A DNA stretch of 9,354 nucleotides from an archaeon (GTDB taxonomy: Archaea; Aenigmatarchaeota; Aenigmatarchaeia; CG10238-14; SCSR01). Numbering within the stretch: the first letter of the stretch is position 1; each line of letters begins with the position of its first letter. Made by a program: the position numbers and the translations under genes. Below the pieces are notes generated by a model. The model did no database searches. It had not been told where the DNA came from and was given only the letters and a program-made list of their open reading frames with translations. The stretch lies in contig SCSR01000082.1 in assembly GCA_004297575.1 (NCBI GenBank), positions 1-9,354 of the forward strand, read 5' to 3'. Of the stretch, positions 1 to 6,779 are shown one piece after another.

Positions 1-76
1 TTTCTCGTGAAGCATAAACCTATTTGTAATCGTGCAGAAATTAACTTTTATTAACCCCCGCTGTCAAATACATAAT
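1..76. other. 5' flank of the pilus operon
   Basis: This short leader holds no clear gene. One + frame is open from base 1 to a TAA at 52-54 and could be the tail of an upstream gene. On the - strand an ATG at base 15 reads MLHEK to the window edge and could be the start of a divergent gene. Both are too short to decide. The only structured part is the AT-rich block at 41-55, described separately as a promoter. Confidence 0.4.
41..55 (+). promoter_or_regulatory. Probable TATA-box promoter of the pilus operon
   Basis: The block TTAACTTTTATTAAC is AT-rich and is followed directly by a CCCCCG run. Its centre lies about 28 nt upstream of the ATG at 77, the spacing expected between an archaeal TATA box and the start of a leaderless transcript. 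The pentamer TTAAC occurs twice, 10 bp apart, on the same helical face. No Shine-Dalgarno sequence precedes the ATG, which fits leaderless translation. That this is the operon promoter is inferred from spacing. Confidence 0.5.
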
Positions 77-544
77 ATGCCCCATAATCAGGATGAAGAA
101 GTCGAGATAATTCCTGTTTCCCCGTTGCGCAGGCTAGAGAAAAGGATGGAACACATCGAATCCACATCATTCGACAGCAAGGAATTCTACCGCGAACTTG
201 TCGACATTATAAGATTGAACCAGCAGCTTGTGGACGAATTGGCAAAATCGAACGACGCACTAAGAATCGAACTGTCGCGCATACCTTCGCGCTTGGATGA
301 CCTTACATCGAGATTGAGCGAACTGTTGTCATTTATCAAGGCTTCTGCATCCGAGGAAGGATCAGCCGGTAGTCCGATGCTGGAGCAAAAGCTGGACCAG
401 CTTGTCGAAACGAACAAGAAAATCCTCGAGACGAACCAGTCCGTAGTCTCTGCATTGGAAGATGTAGAGAAGAAGATGCGCAGGCCAGCTCCTCCCATGC
501 AAATGCTCAGAAGACCATTACCTAAACCGGCTGTGCAACCATGA
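77..544 (+). CDS. Soluble coiled-coil protein, first gene of pilus operon
   Basis: This 155-residue protein has no signal peptide or membrane segment. An acidic N-terminus (MPHNQDEEVE) is followed by a long predicted helix at about residues 34-88 with regular Leu/Ile spacing. A Gly/Ser break at about 92-99 leads to a second amphipathic helix at 101-134. The tail at 135-155 is rich in Pro, Arg and Met. The ATG at 77 is preferred over an in-frame GTG at 32 because a TATA-like block lies about 28 nt upstream, as for a leaderless mRNA. The gene ends in an ATGA overlap with the next pilin-like gene, so the two are probably translationally coupled. I do not recognise the family. Its place beside an ATPase and platform suggests a cytoplasmic scaffold, loosely analogous to the accessory ArlC/D/E proteins of archaella, but no homology is claimed. 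Confidence 0.75.
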   Translation: MPHNQDEEVEIIPVSPLRRLEKRMEHIESTSFDSKEFYRELVDIIRLNQQLVDELAKSNDALRIELSRIPSRLDDLTSRLSELLSFIKASASEEGSAGSPMLEQKLDQLVETNKKILETNQSVVSALEDVEKKMRRPAPPMQMLRRPLPKPAVQP

Positions 545-1170
545 AGGGCGTCAGCGAGATAATATCCACAGTTTTAATCGTAGTCATTGCAATAGGTCTT
601 GCTTCCACCGCATACATGTGGGGATTGCCGCTGATAGAGAAGACGCAGGGAAGGGCTGCTGTTGACGATGTCGCAGCGTCTTTCGACCAGAGCAATTCCA
701 ACTCCCTTACCAGCCAGGTGTTCTCTGTTTTTTCGAACGGCGGGGAGAAGAACTTCAACATCGGTGCTGATGGGCTGTGGACATTAAAGCCGGGTAGCGG
801 AGATGCGGATAGCAATTATATCCAGTTCTCGTTCGCAAGCAAAGTGAGCAACGTCGCAGCTGATGCAGGATGGCTGTCCTCGCAAGGCGCCTGCCCGCCG
901 GCAAAGGGAGTGTTGAACAACGATAACTTTTACGTGATATGCTCGCGCGCAGACAGCATCAAAGACGGCTACAATATCACCTACCGCGTCTACTACAGGG
1001 AACTCGACAGCGCGATATCCGCAACAGGCCAGAAAATCAACATCGTCCCTACAGGAACGATACTGACTTCGATCGGCAAGAACATCCGAATCACCCGCGG
1101 AGCCATCACGCAGGCTAGTATAGGCGGAAAAACTTTAACTTTAACCGAAATCAAACTTCTTTTAGAATGA
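541..1170 (+). CDS. Archaeal type IV pilin-like protein
   Basis: The 209-residue product is a likely pilus subunit or minor pilin. The N-terminus MKGVSEIISTVLIVVIAIGL is a class III signal: Lys-Gly at 2-3 for cleavage by an archaeal prepilin peptidase, then an uninterrupted hydrophobic helix to about residue 28. It resembles the archaeal pilin N-terminal (DUF1628-like) pattern. The Glu sits at +3 of the mature form rather than the usual +5. The rest is a soluble, probably beta-rich ectodomain with two cysteines, C118 and C134, that could form a disulfide. The start overlaps the previous stop in ATGA with no obvious Shine-Dalgarno sequence. The end overlaps the next gene in the same way. Pilin type is well supported by the N-terminus; major versus minor role is unknown. 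Confidence 0.82.
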   Translation: MKGVSEIISTVLIVVIAIGLASTAYMWGLPLIEKTQGRAAVDDVAASFDQSNSNSLTSQVFSVFSNGGEKNFNIGADGLWTLKPGSGDADSNYIQFSFASKVSNVAADAGWLSSQGACPPAKGVLNNDNFYVICSRADSIKDGYNITYRVYYRELDSAISATGQKINIVPTGTILTSIGKNIRITRGAITQASIGGKTLTLTEIKLLLE

Positions 1171-2633
1171 AAGCACAATCCACCATAGTCCAGTTCATCC
1201 TGTTTTTCATCATCGGGCTAGCGATCTTCTTCTCCATAGGCACGCTCTTCAAGTACCAGTCGGATATACTCAAGGCAGACATATCGGATGCGACACGCGC
1301 GCTGGTGAGCAATTATATCTCAGCAGTCGCAGTCACCGAATACAGCACATGCAAGCAATGCGATTTCATCAACACTACCATGAAGATTTCCAATACCACT
1401 GCCGATTATACCATAGAAATAAAGTTCGCCCAAAACATGCTGTCAATTACCACGCAGCCTTCGCTCGCGCTCGTCTCTTCCCTGAGCAACCTCAACTATT
1501 CCATGCTTTTCACACCTTCATCCACAGTATCTAACCAGCTGATCATGCTTGTATATGACAGGGGACAGAACAATGCGTCAATATCGACACGCGGGAGCAC
1601 ATCTACCACAACCACGACGAGTTCGACAACCACTAGTTCTACGACCAGTTCGACTACTTCCAGCACGGGCTCAACCACCAGTTCCACAACTACCACAACC
1701 ACGACGTCCCAGTCTCCATCATCAATTCCAATCACCATCACCTCAACCCTATCTATTTCCAACTACCAGATACTCGCGACCGCAAATACAGCCGGCAAGG
1801 TGCTTTCTGATTGCAGCGACATGAGGGTTCTTGACAGCGACATGGCAACACAGCTGAGTTATTGGAACGAGTCTGCATGCAATTCAGCATCAACCAGGTT
1901 ATGGATCAAAGTCCCGTCAATACCCGTGGGTTCAAAGACGATATACATCACCTACGGCAACCCGCCGATGTCTTCAAGCAACGGGGAGAATACTTTCATC
2001 TTCTTCGATGATTTTGCCGGAAGCAAGATAGATTCAAGCAAATGGAATTCAGCACACTTTGCCGACTCGGGCACGACCGCATCCGTGCACGACAGCCTGC
2101 TCGACTTTAATGTAGGTTCGGGATACCAATGGACAGGCGGGGTCGTTGTGTCCAAATCAGCCCTGCCTACGTCGAATTACATCATTTCTGCAAAGGTCAA
2201 GATCACAAACTATTACGGCTCTGCATATGGTGCGTATGCTGGCTTTACGAATGCTGCCTCTTATGAAAGCTATTACGGCGCCCCAACAAAGCTCGTCGCA
2301 GCAAAGCTGTGGGATTATCCATACTATAGGAACTATCTTGCACTCCAAGTTGACAGCATGCCCTCAGCGATAGGCACGTCGTCGATCACCATAAGGAACA
2401 CATGGTTCAGGACCACCACCGCATACACACCCACAACATACGCCAAGGGCACGTGGGAGCAGCTCGAAGGGTCTATGGCAACTGTTACCCTCCAGAAAAG
2501 CGGTTCCGGGGGAATTGCTCCGACATATGTCGCATTGGGCGTAGGAGATTACTCGACAGCCGAGCACACCTATTTCGATTACGTCTTTGTCCGCAGCTAT
2601 GCATCAGCAGAGCCTACAGTGACAGCAGGATGA
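1167..2633 (+). CDS. Pilin-anchored DUF2341 adhesin with Thr/Ser linker
   Basis: The 488-residue protein is probably a surface adhesin or tip subunit of the filament. Residues 1-30 (MKAQSTIVQF, then a hydrophobic stretch) look like a class III/FlaF-like membrane anchor, although the -1 residue is Ala rather than Gly and no Glu follows. A small domain with a CxxC pair (C62, C65) comes next. Residues 139-184 are almost pure Thr and Ser, a likely O-glycosylated stalk. Residues about 200-285 match the DUF2341 pattern: a variable strand with SDMRVLDSD, then LWIKVPSIP, TIYITYGNP and FIFFDDF. Residues about 286-488 look like a concanavalin/LamG-type jelly roll and end in a YVFVRSYASAEPTVTAG-type tail, common in DUF2341 proteins and suggesting glycan binding. 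The start overlaps the previous stop (ATGA). A 13-nt gap separates it from the ATPase gene. DUF2341 assignment is by recognition; ligand unknown. Confidence 0.8.
   Translation: MKAQSTIVQFILFFIIGLAIFFSIGTLFKYQSDILKADISDATRALVSNYISAVAVTEYSTCKQCDFINTTMKISNTTADYTIEIKFAQNMLSITTQPSLALVSSLSNLNYSMLFTPSSTVSNQLIMLVYDRGQNNASISTRGSTSTTTTTSSTTTSSTTSSTTSSTGSTTSSTTTTTTTSQSPSSIPITITSTLSISNYQILATANTAGKVLSDCSDMRVLDSDMATQLSYWNESACNSASTRLWIKVPSIPVGSKTIYITYGNPPMSSSNGENTFIFFDDFAGSKIDSSKWNSAHFADSGTTASVHDSLLDFNVGSGYQWTGGVVVSKSALPTSNYIISAKVKITNYYGSAYGAYAGFTNAASYESYYGAPTKLVAAKLWDYPYYRNYLALQVDSMPSAIGTSSITIRNTWFRTTTAYTPTTYAKGTWEQLEGSMATVTLQKSGSGGIAPTYVALGVGDYSTAEHTYFDYVFVRSYASAEPTVTAG
1581..1718 (+). repeat. Low-complexity Thr/Ser-coding tract
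   Basis: This C/A-rich tract codes for residues 139-184 of the DUF2341 protein, runs of T and S such as STTSSTTSSTGSTTSS. The DNA is not a clean tandem repeat. Threonine is spelled with all four codons (aca, acc, acg, act) and serine with several, so the amino acid composition appears to be what is kept. The reverse strand has a long Val-rich open frame as a by-product, which is not a gene. Confidence 0.85.
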
Positions 2634-2646
2634 ATATCTTTAACCG

Positions 2647-4479
2647 ATGCCAAAAACAAAAGATAATAGTGGTGCAATGAACCCTCTTCGTAATTTTGCA
2701 AGAAAGGCGATAAGGGGATACAGGATTCTGGCTACGCAGCAGATGCAATCCTATCCTCCAGAGATGCAACAAGCAGGTGGGACACCACAAATGCAGCAAC
2801 CTATGCCCACCTTCTCCCCTGTCCCGCAGCAGATACAAGTCCCTGTCACAGTCATGCCACGCGTAGCGCAGATACCCATCAACGTCGAGACCATCAACAT
2901 AAACCAGTCCGGCAGGCACATCGACATGGAAGGCGTGGAGATACACCACCTGAAGCCCAAGGCAATCGAGAAGATAGAAGGGCCGAAGCAGTCTTTGGTA
3001 TATCCGCTTATTCCCGAGAGCCCGCAGAAGGGGCAGCATGTCATGGCGTATACGAAAATATTCTGGGACAACAAGGAGAGCAGGTACATGTACGAGCTGT
3101 ACGAGCCGCAGCTGACCAAGAAGCTGGAAACGATTTTAGGAAAGATACGAGACCTGCTGGAACAGAGATTGGATGTTGATTTTGCAAAGCTCAAGCTCAA
3201 CGAAGCCAGCGATTACCTGAACAAGCACACGGCAGAATTGCTGAGGTTCTTCAAGTACGACACCACCGAGGAGGAACGGGCGGTGCTCACTTATTACATA
3301 GATCGTGATTTCATCGGCCTGGGCAAGCTTGAGGCATTGATGAAGGACAAGAACATCGAGGATATCTCATGTGATGGTGTAGGCATTCCGATTTTCATTT
3401 TCCATCGCAATCCTGACATTGGCTCTGTCATTACCAACATCTCGTTCAAGGACAATGAGGAATTGGATTCGTTCATCACAAGGCTGGCGCAGATTTCAGG
3501 CAAGGTCATCTCTGTTGCCGAGCCGTTGCTAGACAGCGCGCTGCCGAACGGGAGCAGGTTGCAGGCTACGCTTGGCACGGATATAGCCCGCCGCGGCTCG
3601 AACTTTACAATCAGGAAATTCACAGAAGAGCCTTTGACGCCTGTGCATCTCATCAAGTACGGCACGCTTGACTCTCTGTCGCTGGCATATCTTTGGATGG
3701 CTGTTGATTATGGCAAGAACATTCTCGTGTCAGGAGGGACAGCAAGCGGGAAATCAACGCTGCTCAACGTGCTGTCATTGTTCATCAGGCCTGACAAGAA
3801 AATCATCTCGATCGAAGACACTGCAGAATTAAAGCTGCCGCATCCGCACTGGGTGCCATCAGTCGCAAGGACCACCATCTCAACCGGCACTCGCGGGGAG
3901 GTTGGGATGTTCGACCTGTTGAGAGAGAGCTTGAGGCAGAGGCCGGATTACATCATCGTAGGTGAGGTGAGAGGTTCTGAAGCATTCGTTCTTTTCCAGG
4001 AAATGGCAACAGGCCACCCAAGCTTTTCCACCATCCACGCTGAGAACATGCCCAAGCTGATGGACAGGCTGACCACGCAGCCGATATCCCTCCCGCCTTC
4101 GCTGATCAGTAGCCTTGACATTATCGTTTTCATGCAAAGGACGATCCATGCAGGCAAGTTCATGAGAAGGATGACCGAAGCAGTAGAGATGATAGATTTC
4201 AGCCAAGGCAGCCAGTCACCGATTGTCAACACATTGTTCAAGTGGAATCCAGTCAATGACAAGTTCGATGTTGCAGAGAAGAGCATCATGCTCAAGAAAA
4301 TCTCCGTATCGACAGGCATCAAGCCCGAGCATCTGGTCGAGGAACTGGAGAGCAGGAAGGCAGTGCTCGAGTGGATGGCTGACAACAACATCCTGGATTA
4401 CGAGAGGGTATACAAGATGATCACTATGTACTACAACTATCCAGAGCGCGTCCTATCCATGGTTACAGGTGGAGGATGA
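2647..4479 (+). CDS. Type IV pilus/secretion assembly ATPase (ArlI/TadA/GspE family)
   Basis: The 610-residue cytoplasmic motor would form hexamers that power pilin polymerisation through the platform proteins encoded next. All family motifs are intact: Walker A GGTASGKST at 363-371, Asp box IEDTAELKLPH from 389, Walker B region PDYIIVGEVRG at 433-443 (catalytic E440, R442), and His box TGHPSFSTIHAEN at 455-467. The conserved N-terminal domain spans about 130-330. Archaellum ATPases are about 510 residues. The surplus is an N-terminal extension of about 100 residues rich in Met, Pro and Gln (roughly 31-75), probably disordered. The start is uncertain: ATG 2647 has no ribosome site, and ATG 2677 (residue 11) has GGTG only 2 nt upstream. 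The 3' end overlaps the next gene in GGAGGATGATG. No ArlH partner is nearby, which argues against an archaellum. Confidence 0.93.
   Translation: MPKTKDNSGAMNPLRNFARKAIRGYRILATQQMQSYPPEMQQAGGTPQMQQPMPTFSPVPQQIQVPVTVMPRVAQIPINVETININQSGRHIDMEGVEIHHLKPKAIEKIEGPKQSLVYPLIPESPQKGQHVMAYTKIFWDNKESRYMYELYEPQLTKKLETILGKIRDLLEQRLDVDFAKLKLNEASDYLNKHTAELLRFFKYDTTEEERAVLTYYIDRDFIGLGKLEALMKDKNIEDISCDGVGIPIFIFHRNPDIGSVITNISFKDNEELDSFITRLAQISGKVISVAEPLLDSALPNGSRLQATLGTDIARRGSNFTIRKFTEEPLTPVHLIKYGTLDSLSLAYLWMAVDYGKNILVSGGTASGKSTLLNVLSLFIRPDKKIISIEDTAELKLPHPHWVPSVARTTISTGTRGEVGMFDLLRESLRQRPDYIIVGEVRGSEAFVLFQEMATGHPSFSTIHAENMPKLMDRLTTQPISLPPSLISSLDIIVFMQRTIHAGKFMRRMTEAVEMIDFSQGSQSPIVNTLFKWNPVNDKFDVAEKSIMLKKISVSTGIKPEHLVEELESRKAVLEWMADNNILDYERVYKMITMYYNYPERVLSMVTGGG
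4468..4475 (+). promoter_or_regulatory. Shine-Dalgarno site for first platform gene
   Basis: GGTGGAGG lies inside the end of the ATPase gene. The GGTG core is 4 nt from the ATG at 4476 and 7 nt from the ATG at 4479. The 7-nt spacing equals that seen for the last pilin gene, so the second ATG may be the real start. Confidence 0.55.
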
Positions 4480-5348
4480 TGGCATTATTCTCCAAGACCG
4501 CTTACAGGCTGTTCAGCAGGTACTGGGAACCCTTTTCAGCATACATGCCTGACATCAAGAATGACATCAAGAAAGCCAAGATGCAGACTTCTGTCGAGGA
4601 ATATTTCAGCGGCGCAGTCATGATATCCCTCGTCGCTTTTGTGTTCGAGCTCCCTATCATCTCTTTCATCATCAGCCTGGTGATAGAGAATTTCGCAGTA
4701 GGGTTGTTCACGGCATTCACGGTTTCAGCAGTTCTCGCAGCCGCGTTCTTCTATCTCTACATCAACTATCCCAAGACTCTTGTTATGGACAGGAGGAAGA
4801 GGATTGACTCTGTATTGCCATTCGCCACATTATACTTGTCCACGTCATCCGGCACGAAACTCCCGATAGACAAGGTGTTCAAGATTTTCATCAAGTATTC
4901 TGGATATAAGGAGATTGTCCGAGAGGTCAACGAGATCAACAATGACATTGAGAATTTCGGCCTTGACACTTATACCGCATTGGAGCGTGCAGCCGAAAGG
5001 TCCCCGTCCAAGAAATTCAAGGAGCTGATATGGGGCATGCTGTCCACGCTGAGGAGCGGAGGCGACTTGTCGAAATATTTGGAAGGCAAGTCCGAGTCGT
5101 TCATAAATGATTATAGAAGAAAGCTGACCGAGTTCTCACGCAGCCTGACAGTCTATACAGAAGTCTACCTGACAGCAGTCGTGCTGGGCGGCGTGTTCTT
5201 TACAATACTCACAGCCATCATCTCAGGAATCGGCGGGGGAGGCGGAAACATCATCGGCCTGCAGTTCATCCTCGTGTTTATCTTCATTCCAGCCATGTCA
5301 TGGGTGTTCATCACTCTTATCAAATCAGCCACTCCAGGTGATGAATGA
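4476..5348 (+). CDS. GspF/ArlJ/TadC-type membrane platform protein, part 1
   Basis: The 290-residue protein is a polytopic membrane platform component on which the ATPase acts. Hydrophobic segments lie at about 45-71, 75-97, 228-250 and 258-285. Between the pairs, residues about 110-225 form a helical T2SSF domain: IDSVLPFATLYLSTSSGTKLP at its start and a WGMLSTLRSGGDLSKYLEGK motif near its end. A Gly-rich loop (GIGGGGG) links the last two helices. Archaeal ArlJ proteins usually have about 500 or more residues with two such cytoplasmic domains. Here the job seems divided between this gene and the next. The start codons are tandem (ATG 4476 and ATG 4479); ribosome-site spacing favours the second. 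The gene overlaps the ATPase stop and the next start by 4 nt. Confidence 0.85.
   Translation: MMALFSKTAYRLFSRYWEPFSAYMPDIKNDIKKAKMQTSVEEYFSGAVMISLVAFVFELPIISFIISLVIENFAVGLFTAFTVSAVLAAAFFYLYINYPKTLVMDRRKRIDSVLPFATLYLSTSSGTKLPIDKVFKIFIKYSGYKEIVREVNEINNDIENFGLDTYTALERAAERSPSKKFKELIWGMLSTLRSGGDLSKYLEGKSESFINDYRRKLTEFSRSLTVYTEVYLTAVVLGGVFFTILTAIISGIGGGGGNIIGLQFILVFIFIPAMSWVFITLIKSATPGDE
5336..5342 (+). promoter_or_regulatory. Shine-Dalgarno site for second platform gene
   Basis: AGGTGAT is a strong match to the complement of the archaeal 16S 3' end. Its GGTG core is 4 nt from the ATG at 5345 and 7 nt from the ATG at 5348, the same arrangement as at the previous junction. Confidence 0.6.
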
Positions 5349-6271
5349 TGAAACAAAGGACAAGGATTTTTGCAATAACCATTTCTATAGCAACCGCACT
5401 TGTAGTGCTGGGTCTGGTGAGCAGGAATGCAGGCATACTAGGCAACGCCGCAATCATCTCAACCTTCGTTGTCGCAGCTCCTCAGCTGTTCATTTCTTAC
5501 CAGAAATTCCGCTCGTTCAAGGAGATGGAAGAAACATTCCCGACATTCCTCCGTGACATATCCGAGTCGGTCAGGTCGGGCGTGCCCCTGTACAAGTCCA
5601 TACAGAACGCAGGCAAGACCGAATACGGCAAGCTTTCGGCAGAAGTGAAGAGAATGGCGCACCAGATAAGCTGGGGCATGAATGTCGAGAAGGTGATGGA
5701 CCAGTTCGCAGAGAGGGTCAAGGCGAGCAAGAGGCTTTACTCAGCTGTGAAAATCATCCGCGAGTCATACCTGCTGGGAGGGAACCTTGCAGACACCATC
5801 GATTCGGTCGCTGACAATTCCAACATGCTCGAGGAAGCGCAGAGGGAGAAGAGGAGCATCCTCAGCCAGTATGTGATGCTGATGTATGCCATATCAATAA
5901 TTTTCATCGTGATCGTAGTTGCGATAAACAGGCTGCTTGTGCCGATATTCGAATCTACGTCAAAGGTGGTGGGCGGACAGATGGGACTGGTTAACCCGTG
6001 CTCGAGCGTGTCCGGAGTGGAGGTGTTGCTGTGCGGTTTCCTCGAAGGGACATCGACCACAATCTTCGGCCTGCAGGAAAGCAGCATCGGGTCGTATTAC
6101 GTGGCATTGTTCTTCTACATGGCGATGGTGCAGGCAATCTTCTCAGGGCTGGTCGCAGGGCAGATAAGCGACAACTCCCTGACAGCAGGAATCAAGCACA
6201 GCCTCATCCTTGGCGGAATCGTGTTCGGCTCTTTCAGCATCATAGTATGGACGAAATTGCTTGGTGTGTGA
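5345..6271 (+). CDS. GspF/ArlJ/TadC-type membrane platform protein, part 2
   Basis: The 308-residue protein is the second platform component, probably pairing with the preceding one. Two hydrophobic segments at about 8-26 and 31-50 are followed by a T2SSF cytoplasmic domain at about 60-175. This contains FPTFLRDISESVRSGVPLYKSI and a matching RESYLLGGNLADTIDSVAD repeat, typical of the family. Further membrane segments lie at about 177-199, 251-272 and 284-304. The loop at about 200-250 has two cysteines (C219, C230) and may face outside. As in the previous gene, two tandem ATGs follow an AGGTGAT ribosome site, so the start may be 5348. The stop TGA abuts the next ATG with no gap. Whether the two proteins arose by splitting one ArlJ-like gene or are of Tad-like TadB/TadC type cannot be settled by eye. 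Confidence 0.86.
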   Translation: MMKQRTRIFAITISIATALVVLGLVSRNAGILGNAAIISTFVVAAPQLFISYQKFRSFKEMEETFPTFLRDISESVRSGVPLYKSIQNAGKTEYGKLSAEVKRMAHQISWGMNVEKVMDQFAERVKASKRLYSAVKIIRESYLLGGNLADTIDSVADNSNMLEEAQREKRSILSQYVMLMYAISIIFIVIVVAINRLLVPIFESTSKVVGGQMGLVNPCSSVSGVEVLLCGFLEGTSTTIFGLQESSIGSYYVALFFYMAMVQAIFSGLVAGQISDNSLTAGIKHSLILGGIVFGSFSIIVWTKLLGV

Positions 6272-6778
6272 ATGAAAGGCCAGATGTCTTACGAATTCTA
6301 CTTTGCGCTCTCGATATTCGTAATCTTCACAGCATACATCATTTTCCAGATCATGGTCATCAGTCCTAATTACGTCACGCAGGTGCAATCGCAGAACATC
6401 AAGCTGGATGCGTTCCGGGTTTCGGAATTGCTGGTGGACGACAACGGGTATCCGATAAACTGGGATGCCAACCCATCGCTTGCAAAACGAGTTGGCCTGT
6501 CAGATGAGACGAAGAACATCACGAACATGATGTCTGTTTCGAAGGTCACTGCGTTCGGCACACTGTGCTCATCAAACTACAACAGCCTCAAGCAACTGCT
6601 CGGGTTGGGGACGAACACGCAATTCCTGGTGACGATATCCAACATCGTGAACAACCAGAACATGGTCACGTGCGCCCCTTCGCAGGTGATATCCAGGAAC
6701 ACGGAGACAGCAGTCATCACAAGGATAGCTGCGCTGAATGACGGCACGTATGCAAACATCACGGTGGCGGTGTGGTAA
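6272..6778 (+). CDS. Small type IV pilin with canonical class III signal
   Basis: This 168-residue protein is the best pilin candidate in the window. MKG|QMSYEF places Gly at -1 and Glu at +5 of the mature protein, the classic arrangement for prepilin peptidase cleavage and pilin polymerisation. The hydrophobic helix runs to about residue 31. The ectodomain begins with a motif SELLVDDNGYPINWD (51-65) followed by AKRVGLSDETKNITNMMSVSKV. I have seen similar short archaeal pilin-like proteins with this pattern but cannot name the family. C99 and C134 could form a disulfide. The start directly follows the platform gene's TGA, with GGTG 5 nt upstream (6263-6266). One base separates its TAA from the next ATG. 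Confidence 0.82.
   Translation: MKGQMSYEFYFALSIFVIFTAYIIFQIMVISPNYVTQVQSQNIKLDAFRVSELLVDDNGYPINWDANPSLAKRVGLSDETKNITNMMSVSKVTAFGTLCSSNYNSLKQLLGLGTNTQFLVTISNIVNNQNMVTCAPSQVISRNTETAVITRIAALNDGTYANITVAVW
6769..6772 (+). promoter_or_regulatory. Shine-Dalgarno core that fixes the large pilin's start
   Basis: GGTG lies 7 nt before the ATG at 6780. It supports that start over an in-frame upstream ATG at 6738, which would add a charged, non-pilin leader (MTARMQTSRWRCGK) and lie inside the previous gene. Confidence 0.6.
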
Positions 6779-6779
6779 G

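Noticed and set aside
32..76. GTG start for the coiled-coil gene
   Set aside because: No ribosome site or suitably placed TATA box precedes it, and the TATA-like block would lie inside the coding region. The ATG at 77 fits a leaderless start.
1496..1762. Val/Glu-rich open frame on the - strand
   Set aside because: It is the reverse complement of the Thr/Ser tract and other parts of the DUF2341 gene. Its VVVVVV composition is a by-product and it has no promoter or ribosome site.
2634..2676. Possible internal promoter before the ATPase gene
   Set aside because: ATATCTTTAA at 2634-2643 is TATA-like, but it lies 39 nt from the nearest well-placed ATG and only a few bases from the other, so neither spacing fits.
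5338..6388. Several long open frames antisense to or overlapping the platform genes
   Set aside because: They are shadows of the strongly supported T2SSF proteins in other frames, with basic or Cys/His-rich composition unlike a real protein.
6738..6779. Longer start for the large pilin gene
   Set aside because: It adds a charged leader that would bury the class III signal and overlaps the previous gene by 41 bp. The ATG at 6780 has GGTG at 7 nt and a proper MKGQ start.
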